Shown here piece by piece: positions 1-8,507 of a stretch of DNA of 52,015 nt. A model generated the notes under the pieces. It did no database searches. It was not told where the DNA came from and saw nothing but the letters and a program-made list of their open reading frames with translations. This DNA comes from Synergistales bacterium (GTDB lineage Bacteria; Synergistota; Synergistia; Synergistales; Aminithiophilaceae), in contig JAHDQY010000023.1 of assembly GCA_018433595.1 (NCBI GenBank), positions 1-52,015 on the forward strand. Reading direction: 5' to 3'. The stretch's first letter is position 1; each line of letters starts with the position of its first letter. Position numbers and translations under genes: made by a program.

Positions 1-145
1 ACAGCATGTCCATGTAGCGCTTCCCCTCGGGGTCTTCGACCCAGATCCCTTCCGCCCTGGAGATGACGACTTCGAGAGGGTGGTAGTTGTGCGCCCCGTA
101 CTGATGCTCCATCTCCATGAGCTCTTTCGACGTGTAACTTGTCAT
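1..145 (-). CDS. rocD: Ornithine aminotransferase (5' end only)
   Basis: Only the first 48 codons are in the window; the gene runs off the left edge. The visible N-terminus contains the stretch [20 protein letters not shown] followed by [14 protein letters not shown], which is the characteristic opening of ornithine--oxo-acid aminotransferases (class-III PLP aminotransferases, converting ornithine to glutamate semialdehyde). The ATG at 145 follows an AGGAGAAGG ribosome site. A sigma-70 promoter lies about 100 bp upstream. The catalytic lysine and PLP site are outside the window, so the exact substrate is inferred from the N-terminus alone. Confidence 0.8.
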   Translation of the reverse strand, partial: MTSYTSKELMEMEHQYGAHNYHPLEVVISRAEGIWVEDPEGKRYMDML

Positions 146-448
146 CCTGATCCTTCTCCTTTCTGTGACCTTTGCATGATTAAACGTTTACTATACAGAC
201 GGTCGAAGAATCCCATCTGTTCCGTAGAGAAGTCTCCTTCTGGGATTTTAAACACCCCACCTCGCCCTGTCAATAATCCGAACGGCCAATATGACTGCAT
301 CTGTGAGCTTCCTACATCTGACGAGCGTCGCGGAGAAAATAAAAAATGGGATTGACTCCCTTGGTTTATATTTAATGCCGCGACTCCGGCACGCCAAAAA
401 GTAAACTCTTAATAATTTGTGATTTACACATCTTTCTTTCGGAGCCCG
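146..448. other. AT-rich intergenic region upstream of rocD
   Basis: This is the only gap longer than 300 bp in the window and is clearly more AT-rich than its surroundings. It carries the rocD promoter (245-273) and its leader. No convincing gene or RNA was found in it; a short open frame at 80-355 crosses the rocD start and has no ribosome site. Further upstream of the promoter the DNA is A/T-rich (around 340-430) and could hold UP-element or regulator sites, but no inverted repeat stood out. Confidence 0.6.
245..273 (-). promoter_or_regulatory. rocD sigma-70 promoter
   Basis: On the minus strand TTGACA (268-273) and TAAAAT (245-250) are separated by exactly 17 bp, giving a near-consensus promoter. 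Transcription would start near 238 and leave a leader of about 90 nt before the rocD ATG, with a small AGAAG/CTTCT hairpin near its 5' end. Confidence 0.7.
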
Positions 449-476
449 AAAAAAACGCCCGGGGCAACCCCGGGCG
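449..476 (-). terminator. Terminator of the glycerol operon
   Basis: A perfect 9-bp stem (CGCCCGGGG, 456-464, with CCCCGGGCG, 468-476) and a 3-nt loop is followed on the minus strand by seven T residues (455-449). It sits 33 bp beyond the HPr stop codon and ends that operon. Confidence 0.92.
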
Positions 477-508
477 GAAAATAGAGAACGAATCGATCGG
501 AGGCCGAT

Positions 509-769
509 TCAGATCGACTGATCCTGGGCGATGGCCTGCAGGGCGTCAAGGAGAGCTTCCGCGCCCTCTCCTTCGGCCTGGAGACGGATGGTCTCCCCCG
601 GTTCGATGCCGAGGCTCATGACGCTTAAGATGCTTTTGGCATTCACCTCTTTGCCGCCTTTGGCAACGAGAACCACACCCTCGTGGGAAGCGGCTTTCTG
701 CACGAAAAGAGCCGCCGGCCGGGCGTGAAGACCGTGGGGGTTTCTGACTTCGACGACGCGCTCGATCAC
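509..769 (-). CDS. ptsH: HPr phosphocarrier protein
   Basis: 86-residue HPr. His15 in the motif GLHARPA is the site phosphorylated by EI, and Ser46 in NAKSILSVMSLG matches the regulatory serine that HPr kinase modifies in Gram-positive-type systems. The start is a GTG whose bases overlap the stop of the DUF1667 gene (GTGA), so translation is coupled. It is the last gene of the glycerol/DHA cluster. The DhaM encoded here is only an EIIA domain, so a free HPr is needed to phosphorylate it; this HPr is the obvious donor. Enzyme I is not in the window. Whether it is the general cellular HPr or a dedicated paralogue cannot be told. Confidence 0.93.
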   Translation of the reverse strand: MIERVVEVRNPHGLHARPAALFVQKAASHEGVVLVAKGGKEVNAKSILSVMSLGIEPGETIRLQAEGEGAEALLDALQAIAQDQSI

Positions 770-1149
770 GCCGATTCCTCCTTGGCTTTCAGATCGCGGG
801 TGGCGACGATGTCAACGCCGGTCCCGCAGACATCAGGCAGGATGACTTGCCCGATGTCGACGGGAGCAGGAACGACAAGACGCGCCACTTCTTTGGAAAT
901 ATCGAAAAGGCGCTCCTTGGGAACGGCTTGTCGGCTTCTTACGGGACAGACAGGGAGCTTGCCGCCCGACACACGGACCGTCGTGGCGAAAACCCGCGTC
1001 GGATTGGCCACCTCCGCTTCGGCAAAGTCGATTCCGCGGGGACAGGAGTGTCCTTCGACATCGAGGACCTTCTTGCCCTGAACTCGGACCCGGAGATCAC
1101 ATCCGACAGGGCAGCTGACACAGATCATGCTCAAGACGCGCTCTTCCAT
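766..1149 (-). CDS. DUF1667 Cys-rich subunit
   Basis: 127-residue protein of the DUF1667 family with six cysteines: C10, C13 and C17 in a CxxCxxxC cluster, then C36, C67 and C107, suggesting a metal or Fe-S cluster. GAGGAGG lies 10 nt before the ATG and overlaps the end of the FAD oxidoreductase gene. In Thermotoga and many anaerobic bacteria this small protein is encoded beside a GlpA-like dehydrogenase and an FAD/NAD oxidoreductase in glycerol clusters, as here. It is inferred to be the electron-transfer subunit of that complex; the reaction has not been shown from sequence. Confidence 0.85.
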   Translation of the reverse strand: MEERVLSMICVSCPVGCDLRVRVQGKKVLDVEGHSCPRGIDFAEAEVANPTRVFATTVRVSGGKLPVCPVRSRQAVPKERLFDISKEVARLVVPAPVDIGQVILPDVCGTGVDIVATRDLKAKEESA

Positions 1150-1154
1150 GAGGA

Positions 1155-2411
1155 TCAGACCTCCTCGGCATCAAGGGTGATCGTCGTGACGGTCTCGGGC
1201 AAAGCCTGAAGGGCCGCCCCCTTGAGATGGATTTCGTTCATTTCGCCGGGGCGGACATAGCGCTGTCTGCGCTCGAAAAGACCGGGTTCGGCAAAAATGC
1301 GGCAGCGTTTTTCGATGGGCCTGAGGACACGGAAATAGACGGTCACATCGCCGCTGCCCACAATGTTTTGGGGCGAAAAGAGGCGGACGTTCCTTCCTCC
1401 TCGAACCTCGATTCTCCGGACCGGTTTTTCAAGAATACCGGCAGCGTAAAGCGCGGCATTCCGGCCGGCGGCAACTCCCTCCTGACTGACCCAGTCAGCC
1501 AGGTCGTAGACGATGACGACATTCCCTGCGGCGAAGATGGAGGGACGGCTGGTCTGGTAGAACTCGTTCAGCACCGGACCTCCCGTTGCGGCGTGAATGT
1601 CGACGCCAGCCATGCGGGAAAGCTCGTTCTCCGGAATGAGGCCGACGGCCAGCAACAGGCAGTCACAGGCGATGTACCGCTCCGTTCCGGCGACGGGCCG
1701 GCGCTTTTCGTCCACTCCGGCCACGGTGACGCCTTCGAGGCGATCCCTGCCGTGAACCTGGATCACCGTCTGGCTCAGATAGAAGGGGATGCCGTAATCG
1801 TTGAGGCACTGGGCGATATTGCGGCGCAGCCCTCCGGCCCAGGGCATGAGTTCAAAGACGCCTTCGACACGGGCCCCCTCCCAGACGAGGCGACGGGCCA
1901 TGATGAGGCCGATGTCGCCCGACCCCAGGATGACCGTCCGGTGACCGGGCATGTAGCCCTCCATGTTGACGAATCGTTGGGCCGTTCCCGCCGTGAAGAT
2001 GCCCGAAGGGCGGCTGCCCGGCACGTTGATGGCTCCCAGGGGCCGTTCGCGGCACCCCATTGCCAGAACGGTCGCTTTGGCGGTGACGTGAAAAACGCCC
2101 TTTTCGGGGTTCATGACCCAGAGACTGCCGTCGGACTCCATTTTGAAGACCATCGAGTTGGTGAGAAAGGCCACGCCTGCCTTGTGGGCCCTCTCGATCC
2201 AGCGATGCATGTATTCGGGACCGGTGAGCTCCTCCTTGAAGGCGTGAAGGCCGAAGCCGGGATGAATGCACTGCTGCAGGATCCCGCCGAGATCCCAATC
2301 TCTTTCGAGCACGAGAACGTCTTCCGCTCCGGCCTCCCTGGCTCCGATGCCGGCGGCAACGCCGGCCGGACCGGCTCCGATGATCGCAACGTCGACCTGC
2401 ATATCGGCCAT
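1155..2411 (-). CDS. FAD/NAD(P)-dependent oxidoreductase subunit
   Basis: 418-residue pyridine nucleotide-disulfide-type flavoprotein. The N-terminal FAD fingerprint is VAIIGAGPAGVAAG, a second dinucleotide site is VILGSGDIGLIMARR near residue 165, and the GD-type FAD motif is FAAGNV. It has no CxxC redox disulfide. The ATG overlaps the TGA of the dehydrogenase gene by one base, so the longer open frame extending to 2657 is not used. It is in the position of the middle gene in dehydrogenase/oxidoreductase/DUF1667 triads and probably passes electrons from the GlpA-like subunit to NAD(P)+ or another soluble acceptor. Its closest named relatives are the alpha-type subunits of opine or sarcosine oxidases. 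Confidence 0.85.
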   Translation of the reverse strand: MADMQVDVAIIGAGPAGVAAGIGAREAGAEDVLVLERDWDLGGILQQCIHPGFGLHAFKEELTGPEYMHRWIERAHKAGVAFLTNSMVFKMESDGSLWVMNPEKGVFHVTAKATVLAMGCRERPLGAINVPGSRPSGIFTAGTAQRFVNMEGYMPGHRTVILGSGDIGLIMARRLVWEGARVEGVFELMPWAGGLRRNIAQCLNDYGIPFYLSQTVIQVHGRDRLEGVTVAGVDEKRRPVAGTERYIACDCLLLAVGLIPENELSRMAGVDIHAATGGPVLNEFYQTSRPSIFAAGNVVIVYDLADWVSQEGVAAGRNAALYAAGILEKPVRRIEVRGGRNVRLFSPQNIVGSGDVTVYFRVLRPIEKRCRIFAEPGLFERRQRYVRPGEMNEIHLKGAALQALPETVTTITLDAEEV

Positions 2412-3889
2412 CAGTTTTCCCCCCTGAACCAGTAGTCCTTCGTCTTGCCGACGAGATAGCGCGAGTGCCCGCCGTGGCGCGTGATCTCCTCGCAAGAGAC
2501 GCCGAGTTCCCTGGCCAAGATGTCGACAACCCGGGGCCCGCAAAATCCGCCCTGGCAACGCCCGGCTCCCGCTCGAGTCCAGATTTTGACGGCCGCCACG
2601 GTACGGGCGCCTCGAGTGATCGCCTCGACAATCTGGCCTTCCGTGACCATCTCGCAACGGCAGACGATCTGGGCATACCGGGGATCAGCCTCGGCAAGCC
2701 GCCTCTTTTCCTCCAGGGAGAGCATCTCGAAGCGGGGAGTGTGCTTCCGCTCGGGAATAAAGGTCGGATCAGGGATGAAGGAGATCCGTTTGGCCAAACG
2801 ATCTTTCATGAGCTCCACCAGATGACAGGCAATGGCCGGAGCGCTGGTGAACCCCGGCGATTTGATGCCGGCGGCGTTGACAAATCCTAGCGGTCGCTCC
2901 AAGACGTTGACGATGAAGTCCTTCGTGTCGGGGTTCGCCCGCAAGCCCGAAAAAGCCGTGATGGCCATGTTGAGGGGAATCGAGGGAATCAGGCGTCGGG
3001 CACCGTCAATGACCTCGGCAAGGCCGTCAGCAGTCGTCGAGGTGTCATCCCTGCCGGGCTGAACGATCGACGTGGGGCCGATGAGAAGGTTGTTCTCCGC
3101 CGTGGGAGCGACGGTGATTCCCTTCCCCTTGGGCGTGGGGCAAGCGAAGAAGAAGCTGTTGACAAGACTCCCGATACGCTTGTCCATGATGTAGTACTCT
3201 CCACGGGTGGGACGGATGAAAAAACTGTCGTCGCCGGCCATGCGGGCGACGAGGTCGCTGTAGACGCCGGCGGCATTGACGACGACGGGAGCGAAAAGAC
3301 GCCCTCTGTTGGTGGCCACACCGACCACTTCGGCGCCGTCAGCCGAAAGGAGAAGATCTTTCAGCTCCGTCTCCAGGAAGAGTTCGACGCCGTTTTGCTG
3401 GGCATTGTCAATGAAAGCGAGGACCGCCTCGAAATTGTTGATGACGGCTCCCGTCGGAGCCCGGAGGGCATGGGTGATGTCACCGCTGGCGTAGGGTTCG
3501 CGGCGGCGCAAGGTCTCCCCGCTGATGATCTCCAGCCCCGGGACACGGTTAGCGCGTCCTTGTTCGAGAAGTTTTTCCAGGTGTATCCGGTCATCGTCGT
3601 CAAAACCGCAGACGTAGGAGCCGCACTCTTTGAGAGTGAAATCAAGAGGGGCTGCGAGCTCGTGATAGAGCCTGTTCCCGATGGGACAGAAATCGGCCTT
3701 GATCGTACCGGGTTGGTCGTCATAACCGGCGTGGATCATGGCACTGTTGGCCCGGCTGGCTCCGGAGGGAATATCCGAGGCCTTGTCGATGACGGCGACC
3801 CGAAGAGAATAGGCCGAGAGCTCCCGTGCCAGAGTGGCTCCGACGATGCCGGCACCGACAATGACGATGTCAAAGGTCTTATCGGTCAA
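2411..3889 (-). CDS. GlpA-like FAD glycerol-3-phosphate dehydrogenase
   Basis: 492 residues. The N-terminal DAO-type FAD domain begins DIVIVGAGIVGATLARELS; the C-terminal BFD-like [2Fe-2S]-type domain carries four cysteines in CRC and CQGGFC, the arrangement of anaerobic GlpA. It should oxidise glycerol-3-phosphate to dihydroxyacetone phosphate after GlpK. I start it at a TTG (3889) because a strong GGAGGTG site stands 8 nt before it; the ATG-started frame at 3979 has no such site and adds residues unlike the family. There is no GlpC-like membrane anchor nearby, so the complex with the next two genes looks soluble. It has its own promoter and a terminator-containing leader. Confidence 0.88.
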   Translation of the reverse strand: MTDKTFDIVIVGAGIVGATLARELSAYSLRVAVIDKASDIPSGASRANSAMIHAGYDDQPGTIKADFCPIGNRLYHELAAPLDFTLKECGSYVCGFDDDDRIHLEKLLEQGRANRVPGLEIISGETLRRREPYASGDITHALRAPTGAVINNFEAVLAFIDNAQQNGVELFLETELKDLLLSADGAEVVGVATNRGRLFAPVVVNAAGVYSDLVARMAGDDSFFIRPTRGEYYIMDKRIGSLVNSFFFACPTPKGKGITVAPTAENNLLIGPTSIVQPGRDDTSTTADGLAEVIDGARRLIPSIPLNMAITAFSGLRANPDTKDFIVNVLERPLGFVNAAGIKSPGFTSAPAIACHLVELMKDRLAKRISFIPDPTFIPERKHTPRFEMLSLEEKRRLAEADPRYAQIVCRCEMVTEGQIVEAITRGARTVAAVKIWTRAGAGRCQGGFCGPRVVDILARELGVSCEEITRHGGHSRYLVGKTKDYWFRGEN

Positions 3890-3955
3890 CTGCTGAACAC
3901 CTCCATCATGCCACGACAGGACTTCGGCGCCGATTTTTCGACCCCGGAAGACGGT

Positions 3956-4009
3956 AAAAAAAGAGGGAGAAAGGCGCACGCCGATAGCGGCGAGCGACCT
4001 CTCTCCCTC
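3956..4009 (-). terminator. Leader terminator/attenuator before the G3P dehydrogenase
   Basis: On the minus-strand RNA a stem of about 20 base pairs forms between 4009 and 3963 (outer GAGGGAG/CTCCCTC, then AGAGG/CCTTT, CGC/GCG and CGCCG/CGGCG, with one bulged U, one U-U mismatch and a CUAU loop). Seven T residues follow at 3962-3956. It lies between a good promoter (4041-4049) and the dehydrogenase start at 3889. It could simply end the glpK transcript, but its place downstream of that promoter makes it a candidate for GlpP-controlled antitermination. Confidence 0.85.
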
Positions 4010-4040
4010 TGTCGCGCAACATCAGAAAGTTCAATATGGC

Positions 4041-4049
4041 ATTATATCA
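4041..4049 (-). promoter_or_regulatory. Extended -10 promoter of the G3P dehydrogenase genes
   Basis: The minus strand reads TGATATAAT, a perfect extended -10 element. The -35 hexamer 17 bp upstream (TGGAGG) is poor, which is normal for extended -10 promoters. Transcription would begin near 4034, pass through the terminator hairpin, and reach the TTG start at 3889. Confidence 0.65.
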
Positions 4050-4085
4050 GCAACGGAACGGAACCTCCATCAGGCAGCTTCGACG

Positions 4086-5600
4086 TCAGTCGACCCAGCC
4101 CTTGGCCTTGCTGATGGCCTTTTTCCAGCCGGCGTAGTGCTCCTCCCGCTTTTCGGCGGCAAGGAGGGGGTCGAAGGTCTTGTCGACTTTCCAATGCTTG
4201 CGCAGCTCGTCGAGGCTTTTCCAGAGACCCGTCGCCAGACCTGCGGCATAGGCGGCACCAAGAGCCGTCGTCTCGCTGATAACGGGACGGACAACGGGAA
4301 CGCCGAGGATATCGGCCTGCATCTGCATGAGAAGGCTGTTTTTGACGGCCCCTCCGTCGACCTTGAGAGCCGTCAGGGGAACACCGGAGTCGGCATCCAT
4401 GGCGGCCTGGACGTCGCGGGTCTGGTAGCAGATGCTCTCCAGGGTGGCTCTGATGACATGCTCTTTGGTGATGTAGCGGGTGAGACCGACGATTGCACCG
4501 CGGGCGCTCATGTCCCAGTAGGGGGCATAGAGGCCGGAGAAGGCGGGGACGAAGTAGATACCGCCGCTGTCGGCAACCTTGCGGGCAAACCACTCCGAGT
4601 CGGGGGCATCGTCGAAGAGACGCAGATTGTCGCGAAGCCACTGAACAGCGGCGCCGGTGATGGCGATGGAGCCTTCCAGGGCATAGGTGGCCTTGCCCTC
4701 CTCAAGGCCGTAGGCGACGGTCGTCAGGAGGCCGTTTTTCGAGCGGACCGGCTTTTCGCCGATGTTGAGGAGCATGAAGCAGCCCGTGCCGTAGGTGTTT
4801 TTCGCCTCGCCGACGTCGTAGCAGGTCTGGCCGAAGAGGGCCGCCTGCTGATCGCCCAGGTCTCCCGCCACGGGGATCTCCATGCCGAAGGGGCCACTCT
4901 TGGCCGTCATGCCGTAGACGTAGCTGCTGGGCTTGATGGCCGGCAGCATGGCCTTGGGGACACCGAGGAACTCCATCATCTCCTTGTCCCACTGAAGGGT
5001 CTCGATGTTCATGAGGAGAGTCCGCGAAGCGTTGGTCACGTCGGTGACGTGAACGCCGCCGTTGGGGCCGCCGGTGAGGTTCCAGATGACCCAGGTGTCG
5101 ATGTTGCCGAAGAGGATCTCGCCTCTCTGGGCCCTCTCTCGGGCACCGGGAACGTTGTCGAGAATCCACTTGATCTTGGTTCCCGAGAAGTAGGGGCTGA
5201 TGACAAGACCGGTGCGATCGTTGACCTTTTTCTCCCAGCCCGCCATCTTCTGCCATTCGGAGCAGAAATTCTGGGTCCTCATGCACTGCCAGACGATGGC
5301 GTTATAGATGGGTTTGCCCGTGGCCTTCTCCCAGACGACCGTCGTCTCCCGCTGATTGGTGATCCCGATGGCGCCGATTTCGGCGGGTTTGACGCCGTTG
5401 GTGTTGACGGCCTCGCGGATGACGTCCTGAGTGCGGGACCAGATCTCCATGGGGTTGTGTTCGACCCATCCAGGTTTGGGATAGATCTGCTCATGTTCCA
5501 TCTGATGGGAGCTGACAGGTGCCCCCTCGAGGTCGAAAACGATGCAGCGGGTACTCGTCGTTCCCTGATCGATAGCCACGACATATTTCTTTTCGGACAT
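4086..5600 (-). CDS. glpK: Glycerol kinase
   Basis: 504 residues, full length for FGGY-family glycerol kinase. The phosphate-binding loop is [15 protein letters not shown]; substrate-site segments [10 protein letters not shown] and [14 protein letters not shown] and the ATP-site loop [14 protein letters not shown] are all present. It phosphorylates glycerol to glycerol-3-phosphate in the cytoplasm. AGGAGGGATCGTA precedes the ATG, 44 nt after dhaM, in the same operon as glpF and dhaKLM. Firmicute enzymes carry a histidine (His230/232) phosphorylated by HPr in a YHFFG-type loop; here residues 233-240 read AKSGPFGM, with no histidine, so PTS activation of this kind is not expected. Confidence 0.97.
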   Translation of the reverse strand: MSEKKYVVAIDQGTTSTRCIVFDLEGAPVSSHQMEHEQIYPKPGWVEHNPMEIWSRTQDVIREAVNTNGVKPAEIGAIGITNQRETTVVWEKATGKPIYNAIVWQCMRTQNFCSEWQKMAGWEKKVNDRTGLVISPYFSGTKIKWILDNVPGARERAQRGEILFGNIDTWVIWNLTGGPNGGVHVTDVTNASRTLLMNIETLQWDKEMMEFLGVPKAMLPAIKPSSYVYGMTAKSGPFGMEIPVAGDLGDQQAALFGQTCYDVGEAKNTYGTGCFMLLNIGEKPVRSKNGLLTTVAYGLEEGKATYALEGSIAITGAAVQWLRDNLRLFDDAPDSEWFARKVADSGGIYFVPAFSGLYAPYWDMSARGAIVGLTRYITKEHVIRATLESICYQTRDVQAAMDADSGVPLTALKVDGGAVKNSLLMQMQADILGVPVVRPVISETTALGAAYAAGLATGLWKSLDELRKHWKVDKTFDPLLAAEKREEHYAGWKKAISKAKGWVD

Positions 5601-5644
5601 TACGATCCCTCCTGCATTTTCATCGGTCGAGGCATGAAACCGCC

Positions 5645-6043
5645 TCAGTCCTGAAGCTTCCTCAGATCTCTCGCTTCTCCGACGACCTGCGCGACACGAT
5701 CAAGATCGGCGCCGATGCTGGCTTCGACGGACGCCATGAGGGCTCCCTCCAGAATAGGCCCATCGGCGATGACGATCTTGCCGATATCACTGTCCACAAG
5801 CTCCATGGCTGTACGAGCCGCCAGAACGGCGCTCCCCAGATCGGGAATGACAACGACCCCGTCGGAACGGGCAAGGAGACCCTCGATCGCAGCGACAATG
5901 GCCGGAACGGAGGTCCCCAGCCCTCCCTCATCGGTTCCGCCGCAGCCGTCGAGGGGAACCCCATCTCCCGCCATCTGACCGGCGATGGCGACGATGCCTC
6001 TGGCCGCCTCGGCGCTGTGGGAGACGACGAGGATGCCGACCAT
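5645..6043 (-). CDS. dhaM: DhaM, EIIA-type phosphotransfer subunit of DHA kinase
   Basis: 132 residues, one EIIA-mannose-type domain; His9 in [11 protein letters not shown] is the phosphorylation site. It relays phosphate from HPr to the ADP bound in DhaL. E. coli DhaM is much longer because it is fused to HPr and EI-like domains; this single-domain form needs a separate HPr, and one is encoded at the end of the cluster. The ATG follows the dhaL TGA directly, with AAGGAG as ribosome site. Confidence 0.93.
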   Translation of the reverse strand: MVGILVVSHSAEAARGIVAIAGQMAGDGVPLDGCGGTDEGGLGTSVPAIVAAIEGLLARSDGVVVIPDLGSAVLAARTAMELVDSDIGKIVIADGPILEGALMASVEASIGADLDRVAQVVGEARDLRKLQD

Positions 6044-6682
6044 TCAGACCCTCTCCTTCAGAGAGGTCAGAAGGGTGGAGAGGATCAGATAGGTCGAAGT
6101 CGCTCCCGGGTCCTGATGACCGGCGGAGCGCTCGCCGAGATAGCTGGCCCGGCCCTTGCGCGCCACAAGGGGCGTCGTCGCCTCCATGCCCGCCCGGGCG
6201 GCGGCGACGGCCGACTCAAGAGCGGCGGCAAGAGCGGCGCCGTTTCCGGAGGCCTTTTTCAGTGCCTCCACCGCAGGCGTCAGGGCATCCACCATGGTCT
6301 TGTCCTCCAGCTGGGCCTTGCCGAGGGCAACGATGCCCTTGAGGCCCTCCTCCATCGCCTCCGCCAGGGAGGAGGTATCAGCCGCCTGGAGCCCGGCGAG
6401 TTTCATCGACATGCGCATGAAGAAGGTTCCGTAGAGAGGCCCGGCGGCCCCGCCGACGCTGGACATGAGGGTCATGCCCACATCTTTGAGGACGGCCCCG
6501 AGGTCGACGTAGGTCCCCGCGGAAAGCTTCTCACGGACCTTGTGAAAACCGCGGTTCATGTTGATCCCGTGGTCGGCGTCGCCGATGGCCGAATCGAGTT
6601 CCGTCAGATAGTCCTTGTGCATCTCCAACGTTTCGCCGATGGCGTCGATAGCCTTGAGCATTCCCTGGACGTCGAGGGTCAT
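6044..6682 (-). CDS. dhaL: DhaL, ADP-binding subunit of DHA kinase
   Basis: 212 residues. The Mg-ADP site is seen in the Asp-rich motif SAIGDADHGINMNRGF, and the glycine loop GGAAGPLYGTFF follows at about residues 80-90. The subunit keeps ADP bound as a cofactor that is rephosphorylated by DhaM and then phosphorylates dihydroxyacetone on DhaK. I use the ATG at 6682 (12 nt after the dhaK stop), which gives the usual family length; an in-frame start at 6706 would overlap dhaK. Confidence 0.94.
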   Translation of the reverse strand: MTLDVQGMLKAIDAIGETLEMHKDYLTELDSAIGDADHGINMNRGFHKVREKLSAGTYVDLGAVLKDVGMTLMSSVGGAAGPLYGTFFMRMSMKLAGLQAADTSSLAEAMEEGLKGIVALGKAQLEDKTMVDALTPAVEALKKASGNGAALAAALESAVAAARAGMEATTPLVARKGRASYLGERSAGHQDPGATSTYLILSTLLTSLKERV

Positions 6683-6693
6683 CGCGTGTCTTC

Positions 6694-7692
6694 CTACCTC
6701 CCCCACCGAAGGCCCGCCGTCTCAACGGGGGCGTCCCAAAGCACCTTGAGTTCCTCATCGAGTTTGAGCAGGGTGATGGAAAATCCCTGCATCTCCAGGC
6801 TGGTGATGTAGTTTCCGACGAGAGAGCGGGCTATCACGAGGCCCCTGTCCCTGAGATAGGCGGCCAGGTCGTTGAAGACCAGGAAGAGCTCCATCTGAGG
6901 CGTTCCGCCCATGCCGTTGACGAAGGCCAGCACCTCGTCGCCGGGTTTGAAGGGAAGGTCATCGACGATGGCCTTGGCCATCATTTCGACGATCTGTCCG
7001 GCGGGCTTGAGCTTCATGCGCTCCCGGCCCGGTTCACCGTGAATGCCGATGCCGATCTCCATTTCATCTTCCGCCAGGGAGAAGGTCGGCTTGCCGGCGG
7101 CGGGAACGGTGCAGGGGGTGAGGGCCATTCCCATGGAACGGACCCGGCTGTTGACCTTCTCGCAGAGAGCCTTGACCTCCTCCAGGCTCCCGCCGGCCTC
7201 GGCCTTGGCGCCGACGATCTTTTCGGCCAGGACGGTCCCGCCGACGCCACGGCGGCCCGCCGTGTAGAGCGAATCCTGGACGGCCACGTCGTCGTCGATG
7301 ACGACCTGGGCGACGTTGACGCCCTCGCCGGCGAGCATGTCGGCGGCCATCTGAAAGTTCATGACGTCGCCGGTGTAGTTCTTGACGATGAACAGGACGC
7401 CCTTGCCGCCTTCGACGGCCTTGGCCGCCTCATACATCTGATCCGGCGTCGGGGAGGTGAAAACCTCACCGGGACAGGCGGCATCAAGCATACCGTAACC
7501 GACATAACCGCCGTGCAGTGGCTCGTGACCGCTGCCGCCGCCGGAGATGACGGCCACCTTCACCCTGGGGGCATCGGCCCGGAGAACGGCCTTGACTGAA
7601 GGGTGGAGCCTGACCAGCGTCGGGTGGGAAGCGGCCAGTCCCGCCAGGGATTCGACGACGACGTCGTCGATTTTGTTCAGAAGCTTCTTCAC
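6694..7692 (-). CDS. dhaK: DhaK, dihydroxyacetone-binding subunit
   Basis: 332 residues. His218 in [11 protein letters not shown] is the residue that covalently binds dihydroxyacetone, at the same number as in E. coli; His56 in [14 protein letters not shown] is the second active-site histidine. Together with DhaL and DhaM it forms the PTS-type kinase making dihydroxyacetone phosphate. The start is a GTG at 7692 preceded by AAGGAGG; the longer ATG frame to 7785 would run into the hairpin and the glpF stop. No glycerol dehydrogenase gene is in the window, so the source of dihydroxyacetone is not explained here. Confidence 0.95.
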   Translation of the reverse strand: MKKLLNKIDDVVVESLAGLAASHPTLVRLHPSVKAVLRADAPRVKVAVISGGGSGHEPLHGGYVGYGMLDAACPGEVFTSPTPDQMYEAAKAVEGGKGVLFIVKNYTGDVMNFQMAADMLAGEGVNVAQVVIDDDVAVQDSLYTAGRRGVGGTVLAEKIVGAKAEAGGSLEEVKALCEKVNSRVRSMGMALTPCTVPAAGKPTFSLAEDEMEIGIGIHGEPGRERMKLKPAGQIVEMMAKAIVDDLPFKPGDEVLAFVNGMGGTPQMELFLVFNDLAAYLRDRGLVIARSLVGNYITSLEMQGFSITLLKLDEELKVLWDAPVETAGLRWGR

Positions 7693-7737
7693 AGAGAACG
7701 CCTCCTTCCTGCCAGAGACAACAGAAACCGAGGAACC

Positions 7738-7768
7738 GGCAGGGGAGAAGGATTCCTCCTCCCCTGCC
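7738..7768 (-). other. Intercistronic hairpin between glpF and dhaK
   Basis: GGCAGGGGAG and CTCCCCTGCC pair over 10 bp and the inner GAGG/CCTT adds four more, leaving a 3-nt loop. No U-tract follows, so it is not a typical terminator. It may stabilise or mark a processing point in the glpF-dhaKLM-glpK message. Confidence 0.55.
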
Positions 7769-7781
7769 CGAGGAGAGAGGA

Positions 7782-8507
7782 TCACATCACGCCGAGAGCA
7801 CGGGCGATGACAAAGGCGATGGCGCCGCCCACAAGAGGGGCGATGACGGGAACCCAGCTGTACCCCCAGTCGGAATCACCTTTGCCGGCGATGGGGAGGA
7901 CGGCGTGGGCGATGCGGGGACCGAGGTCACGGGCGGGGTTGATGGCATATCCCGTAGGGCCGCCGAGGGCCATGCCGATAACCATGACGAGCCAGCCGAC
8001 GAGGAAGGGGCCGAAGCCGGGGGCCAGACCGCCGACGTTCCTGGAGAAGATGAACATGATGGGAACAACGAGGAAGACGGTGCCGATGGCCTCAGTGATG
8101 AAGTTGTGAGTGGCGTTGCGAATGGCGGGTCCCGTCGAGAAAACGGCAAGCTTGAGGCCGGGATCGGCCGTCTCATCCCAGTGGCCCAGATAGGCCAGCC
8201 AGACGATGACGCCGGCGCAGAAACCGCCGGCCACCTGAGCGGCCATGGTCATGACGGCATGAGGCATAGAGTAGGTACCAGCCAGCATTTTGGCCAGCGT
8301 GACGGCAGGGTTGATGTCCGCCTGGGGGGCACCGCAGGCGATGGCCGCGAAGACGCCCATGACAACGGCGGCTCCCCATCCGACGGTGATGTGGATCCAG
8401 CCGGCGTTCTGTCCCTTTGACTTGTTGAGAAGAGCATTGGCAACGACACCGTCACCAAAGGTCACCAGCACCAGAGTTCCGATAAATTCACCCAGAAGAT
8501 TCGTCAT
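7782..8507 (-). CDS. glpF: Glycerol facilitator (aquaglyceroporin)
   Basis: 241-residue MIP channel with six hydrophobic segments and the two pore-lining boxes [10 protein letters not shown] (first half) and [12 protein letters not shown] (second half). The Asp after the second NPA box is typical of glycerol facilitators rather than strict water channels. It lets glycerol diffuse across the inner membrane; GlpK then traps it. AAGGAGG lies 13 nt before the ATG, after a 217-nt untranslated stretch downstream of glpP. Confidence 0.95.
   Translation of the reverse strand: MTNLLGEFIGTLVLVTFGDGVVANALLNKSKGQNAGWIHITVGWGAAVVMGVFAAIACGAPQADINPAVTLAKMLAGTYSMPHAVMTMAAQVAGGFCAGVIVWLAYLGHWDETADPGLKLAVFSTGPAIRNATHNFITEAIGTVFLVVPIMFIFSRNVGGLAPGFGPFLVGWLVMVIGMALGGPTGYAINPARDLGPRIAHAVLPIAGKGDSDWGYSWVPVIAPLVGGAIAFVIARALGVM

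Noticed and set aside
80-355. 91-codon plus-strand open frame near the left edge
   Set aside because: It crosses the rocD start and its promoter, has no ribosome site and encodes no recognisable sequence.
4137-5654. 505-codon open frame on the plus strand
   Set aside because: Mirror frame of glpK, which has complete kinase motifs on the minus strand.
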